Below the pieces are notes generated by a model. That model did not search any database. It was not told the DNA's origin and saw nothing but the letters and a program-made list of their open reading frames with translations. Shown piece after piece: positions 22,056-29,860 of a stretch of DNA of 32,537 nt. The position numbers and the translations under genes are program-made. This stretch comes from Bacteroidales bacterium. Lineage in GTDB: Bacteria > Bacteroidota > Bacteroidia > Bacteroidales > WCHB1-69. Numbering within the stretch: the first letter of the stretch is position 1; every line of letters starts with the position of its first letter. The stretch covers positions 1 to 32,537 of the forward strand of contig JAFYAW010000009.1 of NCBI GenBank assembly GCA_017540505.1. The letters are read 5' to 3'.

Positions 22056-24023
22056 ATGAAACTCAGCATCGTCATTGTCAATTACAACGTCTCATGTTTC
22101 CTGGAACAGGCTTTGAACTCGGTGTTCAAGGCCCTGAAGGATGTGGAGGGCGAGGTTTTTGTGGTGGACAACCACTCCGCCGACAACTCGTTAGAGATGC
22201 TGGCCTCCCGTTTTCCGCAAGTGCATGTCATTGCCAATGAGGAGAATGTTGGTTTTGCTCGTGCCAACAACCAAGCTATCCGTCTGGCTACGGGCGAGTA
22301 TGTGCTTCTGCTCAATCCCGACACGCTGGTGGAGGAGGACACGTTTGTGAAATGTATCCGTTTTATGGATGAAACGCCGGATGCCGGTGGGCTAGGGGTG
22401 AAGATGGTGAACGGCAAGGGCGAGTTCCTGCCCGAGTCCAAACGCGGAATCCCGTTCCCGGCAGTGGCGTTCTACAAACTCTTCGGCTTGTCGAAACTGT
22501 TCCCCAAATCGCGGCGGTTCGGCACGTACCACCTGACCTACCTCAGCAACGATGAAATCCATTCCGTAGAGGTGTTGTCGGGTGCTTTCATGATGCTGCG
22601 CCGCAGCGTGCTCGACAAGGTGGGACTGTTAGATGAGGATTATTTTATGTATGGCGAGGATATAGATTTGTCATACAGGATTTTACAAGGAGGTTATAAG
22701 AACTATTATTTTCCGGAAACCCGGATTATCCATTATAAGGGCGAAAGCACCAAGACGGGAAGTCTGAATTATGTGTATGTCTTTTATAAGGCGATGCAGA
22801 TATTCGCCCGCAAGCATTTTTCCCAGAAGAATGCGAAACTGTTTAATTTCTTGATTGATTGTGCGATATGGTTCCGGGCGGCGTTGGCGGCCTTGAAGCG
22901 GATTGCCAGCAAACTGCTGTTGCCCTTCTTGGACTTCGTGGCGGTATATGCGGGCATGTTGCTGTTGGCTTTCTATTGGCAGAGCAACGTGCTGGCACAG
23001 CGCCACAGTGCCTATCCCGCCTACTATTTCTACGCGGTGATACCCGCCTACGTGCTGGTGTGGCTTGTGTCGGTGGCGCTGTGCCAGGGCTATCGCAAAC
23101 CCATCAAGATGCAGAATGTGAATAAGGGCATCTTTGCTGGAACGGTGGCTATCTTGTTGGTTTATGCATTGTTGCCGGAGACGATGCGTTATTCGAGAGC
23201 TGTGGTGCTCTTCGGGGCCATGTGGTCGGTGATGGTTATCAACCTGATCCGTTATGTGCTTCGCCGGCTGCCCTTGGGCGCGCGCTATTTCGACCATCAG
23301 GGCTTGCGCCGCGTGGCGGTGGTGGGTGGCCCCGAGGAGGTGGAGCGCGTACTTTCGATGGTGCGGATGATGGGCGAGAACAGTGAGTTCACGGGTGCGG
23401 TGCTGACATCTCCCGCCGACGAGCCCTCGCAGGCCCATATCGGGCGTGTGGACCAGCTGCCGGACCTGATCCGCCTCTACCGCCTTAACGAGGTGATTTT
23501 CTGCGCTAAGGATGTCCCCTCCGACCAGATTATCGATTGGATGGGCCGTCTGCAGGAGTTTCAGGTGGAATACAGGATTGCCCCGGAGGACAGCCGCTCC
23601 GTTATCGGCAGCAACTCGATTTTCTCCACGGCAGATTTCTATACGATTCCAGTCCAGACCATCGTCCAGAAGCAGAACCTCCGCAGCAAGCGCCTGTTGG
23701 ATGTGATTGTGGCTTTGTTGCTGCTATTGTTTGTGTGGGCGGATATTTGGTTTGTAAAAGATAAACAAGGTTTTATAAAAAATATCTTTACGGTCCTTGC
23801 AGGTAAGAAAAGTTGGGTGGGCTGCCATGCAGGAAGTCGAAATCCGGCTGCCGCCCGGTTGAAGCCTGGCGTTCTCCACCCGGAGGATGCCTTTCCGGAG
23901 TGCACGTTCTCGGACGATATGCTGGAGTTAGCGGAAACGCTATACACTCGCGATTATAGTATCCGCTTGGACATGGCCACCATCTGGAAGGGCTTTTCCA
24001 GACTGGGACAAATGGACAATTAA
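22056..24023 (+). CDS. GT2 glycosyltransferase fused to a degenerate sugar-transferase region
   Basis: This 655-residue membrane protein has an N-terminal GT-A family 2 domain (about 1-235), with VIVNYN at 5-10, the metal/nucleotide motif LLLNPDTLVEED, and EDIDLSYRI. Hydrophobic segments follow (about 285-400). Next is a Rossmann-like domain (about 415-525; RRVAVVGGPEEVERVL), as in undecaprenyl-phosphate hexose-1-phosphate transferases. The KRLLDVIVALLLLL membrane entry (about 545-560) is characteristic of such transferases. After it the usual catalytic core is missing, and only a short remnant (VLAGKKSWVGCH, LKPGVLHP) remains. It probably acts in surface glycan or lipid-linked glycan synthesis, with the fused region possibly structural. 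This arrangement seems common in Bacteroidales. It is the last gene of the operon. Confidence 0.88.
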   Translation: MKLSIVIVNYNVSCFLEQALNSVFKALKDVEGEVFVVDNHSADNSLEMLASRFPQVHVIANEENVGFARANNQAIRLATGEYVLLLNPDTLVEEDTFVKCIRFMDETPDAGGLGVKMVNGKGEFLPESKRGIPFPAVAFYKLFGLSKLFPKSRRFGTYHLTYLSNDEIHSVEVLSGAFMMLRRSVLDKVGLLDEDYFMYGEDIDLSYRILQGGYKNYYFPETRIIHYKGESTKTGSLNYVYVFYKAMQIFARKHFSQKNAKLFNFLIDCAIWFRAALAALKRIASKLLLPFLDFVAVYAGMLLLAFYWQSNVLAQRHSAYPAYYFYAVIPAYVLVWLVSVALCQGYRKPIKMQNVNKGIFAGTVAILLVYALLPETMRYSRAVVLFGAMWSVMVINLIRYVLRRLPLGARYFDHQGLRRVAVVGGPEEVERVLSMVRMMGENSEFTGAVLTSPADEPSQAHIGRVDQLPDLIRLYRLNEVIFCAKDVPSDQIIDWMGRLQEFQVEYRIAPEDSRSVIGSNSIFSTADFYTIPVQTIVQKQNLRSKRLLDVIVALLLLLFVWADIWFVKDKQGFIKNIFTVLAGKKSWVGCHAGSRNPAAARLKPGVLHPEDAFPECTFSDDMLELAETLYTRDYSIRLDMATIWKGFSRLGQMDN

Positions 24024-24048
24024 AAGTCGGCTGACGGTTAGTCTCCCT

Positions 24049-24924
24049 TTATCCTTTCAACGCCTCCGCGCCGCTGACGATTTCAATCAGTTCGTTGGTG
24101 ATGGAGGACTGGCGGGCGTTGTTGTACTTGAGTCGCAGGTCGCGCAGGATTTCCGTGGCGTTGTCGGTGGCCTTGGTCATGGAGATCATGCGGGCACCGT
24201 GCTCCGAGGCAACGGAATCACAGAGTGTCTTGTAAAGCTGGGTTTTCAGAATCTTTGGGATAAGCTCGGTGAGCAGCTCCTCCGGCGAGGGCTCGATGAT
24301 GTAGTCGTGCTTGGCGGAAGAGGTTTCCTCCTCGCTGCTGGCGATGGGCAGGAACGGCTCGACCGTCACCCGCTGCGTGGCCGCGTTGAGGAACTGGTTA
24401 TAGACGATATCAATCTTGTCCACCTCATGCTTGAGGAAACGTTCGGTGAGCATTGTGCCGATGGATGACAGGGCGGAAAAATCCGGATTGTCGATGATCT
24501 CCTCATTGGACAACAGGATGGGATAGGTCTTGCTGAGTTGTTCACGGCCTTTCTTCCCAAGGCAGATCAGCTGCACACGACCCTCTTTATGTTGCGCGGC
24601 GTATTGGTCCTCCACTAAATGATGCACGGCCTTCACGATGTTGGCGTTGAAGGCGCCGCATAAGCCTTTGTTGGAGGTGATGGCCACGATGATGATGTTG
24701 CGAGGCTCGCGTTTCTCCACCAATGGCATCTCCTCCATGGATTCGGCGGACACGGACAGGTTGTGCAGGATGTCGTTCAGCTTCTCGGAATAGGGGCGCA
24801 GGTACTGTATGGCCGTCTGGGCCCTCCGGAGCTTGGCCGCCGACACCAGCTTCATGGAGCTGGTGATCTTCTGCGTGGACTCGATGGAGCTGATGCGGGT
24901 TCGTATTTCCTTGAGATTGCCCAT
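24049..24924 (-). CDS. atpG: ATP synthase F1 gamma subunit
   Basis: The central stalk subunit of F1F0 ATP synthase, 291 residues. The N-terminal helix shows MGNLKEIRTRISSIESTQKI and MKLVSAAKLRRAQ; the Rossmann-like part includes ITSNKGLCGAFNANIVK; the C-terminal helix reads MTKATDNATEILRDLRLKYN and ARQSSITNELIEIVSGAEAL, the standard gamma ending. It lies 2 bp after atpA in the order atpH-atpA-atpG. No atpD or atpC follows; the downstream gene converges from the other strand 25 bp away. Confidence 0.97.
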   Translation of the reverse strand: MGNLKEIRTRISSIESTQKITSSMKLVSAAKLRRAQTAIQYLRPYSEKLNDILHNLSVSAESMEEMPLVEKREPRNIIIVAITSNKGLCGAFNANIVKAVHHLVEDQYAAQHKEGRVQLICLGKKGREQLSKTYPILLSNEEIIDNPDFSALSSIGTMLTERFLKHEVDKIDIVYNQFLNAATQRVTVEPFLPIASSEEETSSAKHDYIIEPSPEELLTELIPKILKTQLYKTLCDSVASEHGARMISMTKATDNATEILRDLRLKYNNARQSSITNELIEIVSGAEALKG

Positions 24925-24926
24925 GA

Positions 24927-26525
24927 CTATCTTACTTCGTAGTTTTTAGACACTTCGTGACATGCCTGTTGGAGCTGCTGCATGACCTCGTCGTCAATCT
25001 TGCCGGACCGCAAGGTGTCCAGGACGTCCTGATGTTGTTCGTGCATGAAATGGATGAATTCCGTCTCGAAGTTGCGGATGTTCTGGACGGGGATATTCTG
25101 GAGCAGTCCGCGCGAACCGCAGAAGATGATGGCAATCTGCTCTTCCACCTTGTAGGGCGTGTATTGGGGTTGCTTCAGGATTTCCACGTTACGGATACCC
25201 TTGTCGAGGACGTACTGGGTGGCGGCATCCACATCCGAACCGAATTTGGCGAAGGATTCCATCTCGCGGAACTGCGCCTGGTCGAGTTTCAGGGTGCCGG
25301 CCACTTTCTTCATGGACTTGATCTGGGCGTTGCCACCCACACGCGACACGGAGATACCGACGTTGATGGCCGGGCGCACGCCGGCGTTGAACAGGGAGGT
25401 CTCCAAGAATATCTGGCCGTCGGTGATGGAGATCACGTTAGTGGGAATGTAGGCGGACACGTCGCCGGCCTGTGTCTCGATGATGGGGAGTGCGGTCAGA
25501 GAACCGCCGCCCTTCACAAGGGGCTTCAAGGCTTCGGGCAGATCGTTCATCTGTGCGGCAATCTCATCCGATTCGATGATCTTGGCGGCTCTTTCCAGAA
25601 GACGGGAGTGGAGGTAGAAGACGTCGCCGGGGTAGGCCTCACGTCCGGGCGGACGACGCAGCAGCAGCGAGACCTCGCGGTAGGCGACAGCTTGCTTGGA
25701 TAGGTCATCGTAGATGATGAGGGCGTTGCGTCCGGTGTCACGGAAATATTCGCCGATGGCGGCACCCGCGAAGGGGGCGTAGAACTGCATGGCCGCGGCA
25801 TCGGAGGCCGTGGCGGTGACCACGATGGTGTAGGGCATGGCACCCTTCTCCGTCAGGGTCTTCACCAAGGCGGCTACGGACGAACCCTTCTGTCCTACAG
25901 CCACGTATATACAATAGACAGGATTCCCCTGCTCGTAAAATTCTTTCTGGTTGATGATGGTGTCCACCGCGATGGCTGTCTTGCCGGTCTGGCGGTCGCC
26001 GATGATGAGCTCGCGTTGGCCGCGCCCGATGGGGATCATGGCATCCACGGCTTTCAAGCCGGTCTGCAGCGGCTCTTTGACGGGCTGGCGGAAGATGACG
26101 CCCGGGGCCTTGCGCTCGATGGGCATCTCGTAGAGGGTCCCCTCAATGGGCCCTTTGCCGTCGATGGGCTCACCTAAGGTGTTGATGACGCGGCCCAGCA
26201 GGCCTTCGCCCACTTTGATGGATGCGATGCGTCCCGTGCGCTTGCACAAGTCTCCTTCGTTCAAGCTCTTGGAGTCGCCCAAGAGCACGGCACCCACATT
26301 GTCTTCTTCGAGGTTCAAAGCGATACCGGTGACGGTCTCCCCGCCGGATTGGGTCTCAAAGGTGAGCAATTCCCCGGAACGGACGTTCTGCAGTCCATAT
26401 ACGCGAGCGATGCCGTCGCCCACCAGCAGGACAGTGCCGGTTTCTTCCAAATCAGTCTTCAGATTGAGATTCTGCAGTTGTTGACGCAGGATGGATGTTA
26501 CTTCAGAGGGCTTTATTTCTGCCAT
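24927..26525 (-). CDS. atpA: ATP synthase F1 alpha subunit
   Basis: The non-catalytic nucleotide-binding subunit of F1, 532 residues, with P-loop GDRQTGKT (176-183), the beta-barrel domain ([17 protein letters not shown] start, [11 protein letters not shown]), and family motifs [40 protein letters not shown] and [19 protein letters not shown]. The C-terminal helical bundle is complete. It lies between atpH (20 bp upstream) and atpG (2 bp downstream). Confidence 0.98.
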   Translation of the reverse strand: MAEIKPSEVTSILRQQLQNLNLKTDLEETGTVLLVGDGIARVYGLQNVRSGELLTFETQSGGETVTGIALNLEEDNVGAVLLGDSKSLNEGDLCKRTGRIASIKVGEGLLGRVINTLGEPIDGKGPIEGTLYEMPIERKAPGVIFRQPVKEPLQTGLKAVDAMIPIGRGQRELIIGDRQTGKTAIAVDTIINQKEFYEQGNPVYCIYVAVGQKGSSVAALVKTLTEKGAMPYTIVVTATASDAAAMQFYAPFAGAAIGEYFRDTGRNALIIYDDLSKQAVAYREVSLLLRRPPGREAYPGDVFYLHSRLLERAAKIIESDEIAAQMNDLPEALKPLVKGGGSLTALPIIETQAGDVSAYIPTNVISITDGQIFLETSLFNAGVRPAINVGISVSRVGGNAQIKSMKKVAGTLKLDQAQFREMESFAKFGSDVDAATQYVLDKGIRNVEILKQPQYTPYKVEEQIAIIFCGSRGLLQNIPVQNIRNFETEFIHFMHEQHQDVLDTLRSGKIDDEVMQQLQQACHEVSKNYEVR

Positions 26526-26545
26526 ATCCTATATAATAATAAATG

Positions 26546-27103
26546 TTAAAAATTCACTTGATAAACGTTGTGGGCGAACTCCTGTTTCAGCTTGTTGATG
26601 CGTGCAAGCACCGACGCGTCGAAATAGTAGTCGTCCATTTTGACGATGATGCCGCCGATGAGGTCGGGCTGGACCACCTCGTTGATTTCAATTGTATAGC
26701 CGGTCTGTTCGGCCAGCATGGTGCGGATCTGCTCCAGCAGCTGGGCATCTAACGGTTGTGCGGTGGTCAGCGTCACGCTCTTGATGCGGTGATGCTGGTT
26801 GTAAAGGGTCTGGAACTCGTCGCAGATGGTGGCTAAGGCCGGTTCGCGTTTCTTCCGGATGATGGTGTCTAAGAACAGGAAGGTCGTCTCGTGGACATTC
26901 CCCTGGAAGATGGCGGCGAAGACGGCATGTTTCTTGGCGGGGGTGATGACGGGGCTGTTCAGGACGCTGAGCAGCTCGCGGTTATCCCGCAGCAGAGAAC
27001 GTATGTTATTAAGATCCTTGGACACCTCCTCCAGCTCGTTGCGCTCCAGGGCGAAGTCGAACAGTGCTTTGGCGTATCGTTGGGCTAATCTTGGATTTTT
27101 CAT
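26546..27103 (-). CDS. atpH: ATP synthase F1 delta subunit
   Basis: The peripheral stalk (OSCP) subunit, 185 residues. The N-terminal helical domain starts RLAQRYAKALFDFALERNEL, and the C-terminal domain ends with NEVVQPDLIGGIIVKMDDYYFDASVLARINKLKQEF, diagnostic of the family. It is the first ATP synthase gene of this operon. The genes that usually precede it (atpB, atpE, atpF) are replaced by pyrE, 30 bp upstream. Confidence 0.96.
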   Translation of the reverse strand: MKNPRLAQRYAKALFDFALERNELEEVSKDLNNIRSLLRDNRELLSVLNSPVITPAKKHAVFAAIFQGNVHETTFLFLDTIIRKKREPALATICDEFQTLYNQHHRIKSVTLTTAQPLDAQLLEQIRTMLAEQTGYTIEINEVVQPDLIGGIIVKMDDYYFDASVLARINKLKQEFAHNVYQVNF

Positions 27104-27133
27104 TGTGAGAAATCGGATTGTGGAACGATGGGA

Positions 27134-27688
27134 TTAGAATTTCCGGCTGCCGGGCTTCACGAAGGGGATGCCTTTCTGGCAGAGCGGGCACTGGTCCGCC
27201 TCCCAGCTTTGGATGTTCAGCTTGGTGGCGCTGTAGATAGGGTAGGGGAAGTCGCCGGCGCTGCGGTCGGCCAGACAGGCCACGCCGATCACTTCGGCCC
27301 CGAAGGCGCGCAGCACCTCGATGGTCTCCAACGAGGACTTGCCGGTGGTCACCACGTCTTCCGTGATGAGCAGCTTCTGTCCGGGTTTCACCTCAAAGCC
27401 GCGGCGCAGGGTCATCTGATTGTCCACCCGTTCCGTGAAAATGGCGGGCACGCCAAGCTGGCGGCCCAGTTCGTAGGCTACGATGATGCCGCCCATGGCC
27501 GGGCCCACCACCATGTCGATGGGCAGGTCCTTCACCTGCTCGGTGATGACGGCGATGACGCGCTCGGCGCGGTCCGGATATTGCAGCAGTTTGGCACACT
27601 GGCAGTAACGGTCGCTGTGACGACCGGAGGAGAGAAGGAAATGGCCCTCCAACAGGGCTTCCGATTGCTTGAGTTCTTCTATGACCAT
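27134..27688 (-). CDS. pyrE: Orotate phosphoribosyltransferase
   Basis: The enzyme forms orotidine 5'-monophosphate from orotate and PRPP in de novo pyrimidine synthesis. The 184-residue product is the compact type (E. coli PyrE is longer). The PRPP-binding motif is [13 protein letters not shown], preceded by [32 protein letters not shown] near the N-terminus fits the orotate side. A C-terminal CPLC pair precedes the ending [13 protein letters not shown], as in thermophile- and Bacteroidota-type enzymes. It has its own -7 box and is followed closely by atpH, so the ATP synthase genes may be read from the same promoter. Confidence 0.95.
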   Translation of the reverse strand: MVIEELKQSEALLEGHFLLSSGRHSDRYCQCAKLLQYPDRAERVIAVITEQVKDLPIDMVVGPAMGGIIVAYELGRQLGVPAIFTERVDNQMTLRRGFEVKPGQKLLITEDVVTTGKSSLETIEVLRAFGAEVIGVACLADRSAGDFPYPIYSATKLNIQSWEADQCPLCQKGIPFVKPGSRKF

Positions 27689-27712
27689 AGTAGGTGGTAT
27701 TTAAATAGGGCG

Positions 27713-27720
27713 CAAAGATA
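27713..27720 (-). promoter_or_regulatory. -7 box of the pyrE-atpHAG operon
   Basis: On the minus strand this reads TATCTTTG, 24 bp before the pyrE ATG. No other -7 box is seen upstream of atpH, so this is the candidate promoter for all four genes. Confidence 0.65.
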
Positions 27721-27761
27721 CAAAAAAAACATATTTCCGTTTCGTCTGTTGATGTCAAAAT

Positions 27762-27796
27762 TTTGCAGCGGCATATAAAAAAAAAACTTATCTTTG
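27762..27796 (+). promoter_or_regulatory. Promoter of dnaN
   Basis: TATCTTTG at 27789-27796, with TTTG at 27762-27765 upstream (spacing 23 bp, slightly long). The ATG follows at 27823. Confidence 0.65.
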
Positions 27797-27822
27797 CCGT
27801 CTGAATTTTAAAATGAAATAGC

Positions 27823-28953
27823 ATGAAATTTATTGTATCCCGTGATGTCCTGTATCGTAATCTGAGTGCCATCAGTGGCGTAATGAGTTCCAACAGCTCG
27901 ATGGCCATTTTAGGCAATTTCCTGTTAACCATCAAGGATGACAAGCTGAAGCTGACGGCCTCGGATTTGGATTCCACGATGACGGCGGAAATAGAATTGG
28001 AGAACGTGGAGGGCGAGGGTGCTGTGGCTGTGCCCGCCAAAACCCTCTTGGAAACGTTGAAGCTCATCCCGGAAACCCCGCTGGTCTTCGCCATCGACGA
28101 GGAGAAGAACATCTTCAAGTTCACCGCCGCCAACGGCGAGTATGACGCCCCCTGCTTCGACGGCAACGAGTATCCGCAAATCAAGGAGATGACCAACCCC
28201 AGCTTCTTCGATATCGAGGCCTCCATCCTCCAACGGGCTATCAGCAAAACACTCTTCGCTACCGGCACCGACGAGCTGCGTCCCACCATGATGGGTGTGC
28301 TGTGTGAGCTCTCCGGCGAGGGCATCACCTTCGTCTCCACCGATGCGCACAAACTGGTCCGCTATCGCAATACGAAGGTGAAATCCGATGATCCCACCTC
28401 GTTCATCCTGCCGAAAAAACCGATCGCCCATCTGAAAAATATCCTCACCGGTCTCGATGAGAACGTACATGTGGAGTATTCCAAGGAACAGAACCATATC
28501 CGCTTCTCGTTCGACAATCTGGTGCTGTACTCTTCCCTGAAAGAGGGCAAATATCCGGATTATGAGAAGGTCATCCCGAAAGAGAATCCGAATAATCTTG
28601 TCGTTTCGCGCGAGGACTTCCTGAAGTCCATCCGCCGTGTCGGCATCTATTCCAACCAGTCCACGTTCCAGATCCGCGTCTCCCTGTCGCAGGAGGCCAC
28701 CAATATCACGGCGGAGGATATGGACTTCTCCAACAAGGCGGTTGAGGTCATCAGCGGCGAATATGCTGGCGAGAAGATGGATATCGGCTTCAACTCCAGA
28801 TTCCTGCGTGAAATGCTGGAGAACATGGATGGCGACCAGATCCGCATCGAGATGTCCAAGCCCAACCGTGCGGCCCTGATTCTCCCGATGGAACAATTCG
28901 ATGAGAATGAGGATCTTCTGATGCTGATCATGCCGGTGATGCTGAATTACTAA
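27823..28953 (+). CDS. dnaN: DNA polymerase III sliding clamp (beta subunit)
   Basis: The processivity clamp that encircles DNA and holds the replicative polymerase. The 376-residue product spans the three clamp domains: MKFIVSRDVLYRNLSAISGVM at the start, TGTDELRPTMMGVLCEL and STDAHKLVRYR in the second, and FNSRFLREMLENMDGDQIRIEM with the C-terminal LILPMEQ...LMLIMPVMLNY in the third. It is transcribed with the RNase P RNA gene immediately behind it. It is not beside dnaA, and no origin-like DnaA box cluster was seen. Confidence 0.97.
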   Translation: MKFIVSRDVLYRNLSAISGVMSSNSSMAILGNFLLTIKDDKLKLTASDLDSTMTAEIELENVEGEGAVAVPAKTLLETLKLIPETPLVFAIDEEKNIFKFTAANGEYDAPCFDGNEYPQIKEMTNPSFFDIEASILQRAISKTLFATGTDELRPTMMGVLCELSGEGITFVSTDAHKLVRYRNTKVKSDDPTSFILPKKPIAHLKNILTGLDENVHVEYSKEQNHIRFSFDNLVLYSSLKEGKYPDYEKVIPKENPNNLVVSREDFLKSIRRVGIYSNQSTFQIRVSLSQEATNITAEDMDFSNKAVEVISGEYAGEKMDIGFNSRFLREMLENMDGDQIRIEMSKPNRAALILPMEQFDENEDLLMLIMPVMLNY

Positions 28954-28957
28954 ACCC

Positions 28958-29297
28958 TATAGGGAAAACCGGGTTGTCGCTGCCACAGTCATGTGGGGGA
29001 GGAAAGTCCGGGCAACACAGAGCACCATACTTCCTAACGGGAAGGCATTCTCGGAATGACAGACAGTGCCACAGAAAAGATACCGCCCGAAAGGGTAAGG
29101 GTGAAAACGCGAGGTAAGAGCTCACGACGCCGTCAGTGATGCCGGCGATGGTAAACCTTATGGGTTGAAAGACCAAATAAACCGAGGCTTGAGGGCTGCT
29201 CGTCCGACTCGGAGGGTAGGTTGATGGAGGCCTGCGGTGACGCAGGTCCTAGATAAATGACAACCGAACACAGAACCCGGCTTATAGGTTTTCCCTG
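28958..29297 (+). ncRNA. rnpB: RNase P RNA
   Basis: This is the catalytic RNA of RNase P, which removes tRNA 5' leaders. The universal conserved regions are present: GAGGAAAGTCCGGGC near the 5' end (29000-29014) and ACAGAACCCGGCTTATAG near the 3' end (29269-29286). The closing helix P1 is AGGGAAAACC (28961-28970) with GGTTTTCCCT (29287-29296). The internal GCGAGGTAAGAGCTCAC (29110-29126) is the typical specificity-domain motif. Length is about 340 nt. It starts about 5 nt after the dnaN stop, with no visible -7 box of its own, and ends just before a terminator. Exact ends are approximate. Confidence 0.95.
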
Positions 29298-29300
29298 TTA

Positions 29301-29335
29301 TAGCGGATGCGTGAATGCGCATCCGCTATTTTTTT
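29301..29335 (+). terminator. Rho-independent terminator after rnpB
   Basis: TAGCGGATGCG (29301-29311) pairs perfectly with CGCATCCGCTA (29318-29328), loop TGAATG, followed by seven T. The T-run touches the stop codon of the oppositely oriented yraN gene. Confidence 0.95.
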
Positions 29336-29700
29336 CACCATCGGGGCTTGAAGGCATCCTCGATGTGCTTCACCCCCTGCATGCCCTGTTGCAACACCAC
29401 GGAGATGATGTCGAAGCGCACCTCCTTCACATGCTGCGTGCGCCGTATGTAGGCTGCTGCCGCCCGAATCAGATTCCGCTGCTTCTGCAACGTGACGAAA
29501 TCCTCCGGCTCGCCAAAGAGCGTGTTCTTGCGCGTCTTCACCTCCGCAATCACCAACCACCGATCGTTTTCGGCAATCAGATCCACCTCCAAATGTCCCA
29601 CCCGCCAGTTGCGCTCCAGTATCCGATAGCCCTGCGAAACCATGTAATCGGCGGCAATTTCCTCGCCTGTGTTTCCTGTTCTCTTCTTCTCGGTCTCCAT
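29335..29700 (-). CDS. yraN: YraN/UPF0102 family nuclease-fold protein
   Basis: This 121-residue cytoplasmic protein has the UPF0102 signature: TGNTGEEIAADYMVSQGYRILERNWR at the start, then HLEVDLIAENDRWLVIAEVKTRK, which carries the E/D...ExK restriction-endonuclease-like catalytic residues. Its biological role is not settled; a Holliday-junction or DNA-repair nuclease role has been suggested for the fold. The start is the ATG at 29700. Upstream is an AT-rich spacer of 160 bp without a clear minus-strand -7 box. Confidence 0.92.
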   Translation of the reverse strand: METEKKRTGNTGEEIAADYMVSQGYRILERNWRVGHLEVDLIAENDRWLVIAEVKTRKNTLFGEPEDFVTLQKQRNLIRAAAAYIRRTQHVKEVRFDIISVVLQQGMQGVKHIEDAFKPRW

Positions 29701-29710
29701 TTTTAACTAT

Positions 29711-29731
29711 TAATTGTTAATTTTTAATTTA
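29711..29731. repeat. AT-rich spacer motif, reverse copy
   Basis: TTAATTTTTAATT (29717-29729) is the reverse complement of the motif at 5187-5199. The rest of the 29701-29860 spacer is AT-rich and contains a 9-bp inverted repeat, ATTTTCGTT (29745-29753) with AACGAAAAT (29788-29796), of unknown meaning. Confidence 0.5.
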
Positions 29732-29808
29732 TTGATACACTTATATTTTCGTTTAATATGCTATAATTAAACATATTGTAATTTTATAACGAAAATTATG
29801 TTTTATTA

Positions 29809-29839
29809 TTGCAAAATATAAAATAAAAATGTATCTTTG
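29809..29839 (+). promoter_or_regulatory. Promoter of the DUF2851 gene
   Basis: The -7 box is TATCTTTG (29832-29839), with TTG at 29809-29811, 20 bp upstream. The ATG at 29861 is preceded by AAGGAG, an unusually clear Shine-Dalgarno sequence for this window. Confidence 0.75.
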
Positions 29840-29860
29840 CTTCTGAAAAAACAAGGAGAT

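Noticed and set aside
29745-29796. 9-bp inverted repeat ATTTTCGTT/AACGAAAAT as an operator
   Set aside because: The arms are 34 bp apart in a very AT-rich spacer, where such matches arise easily; no second copy was seen.
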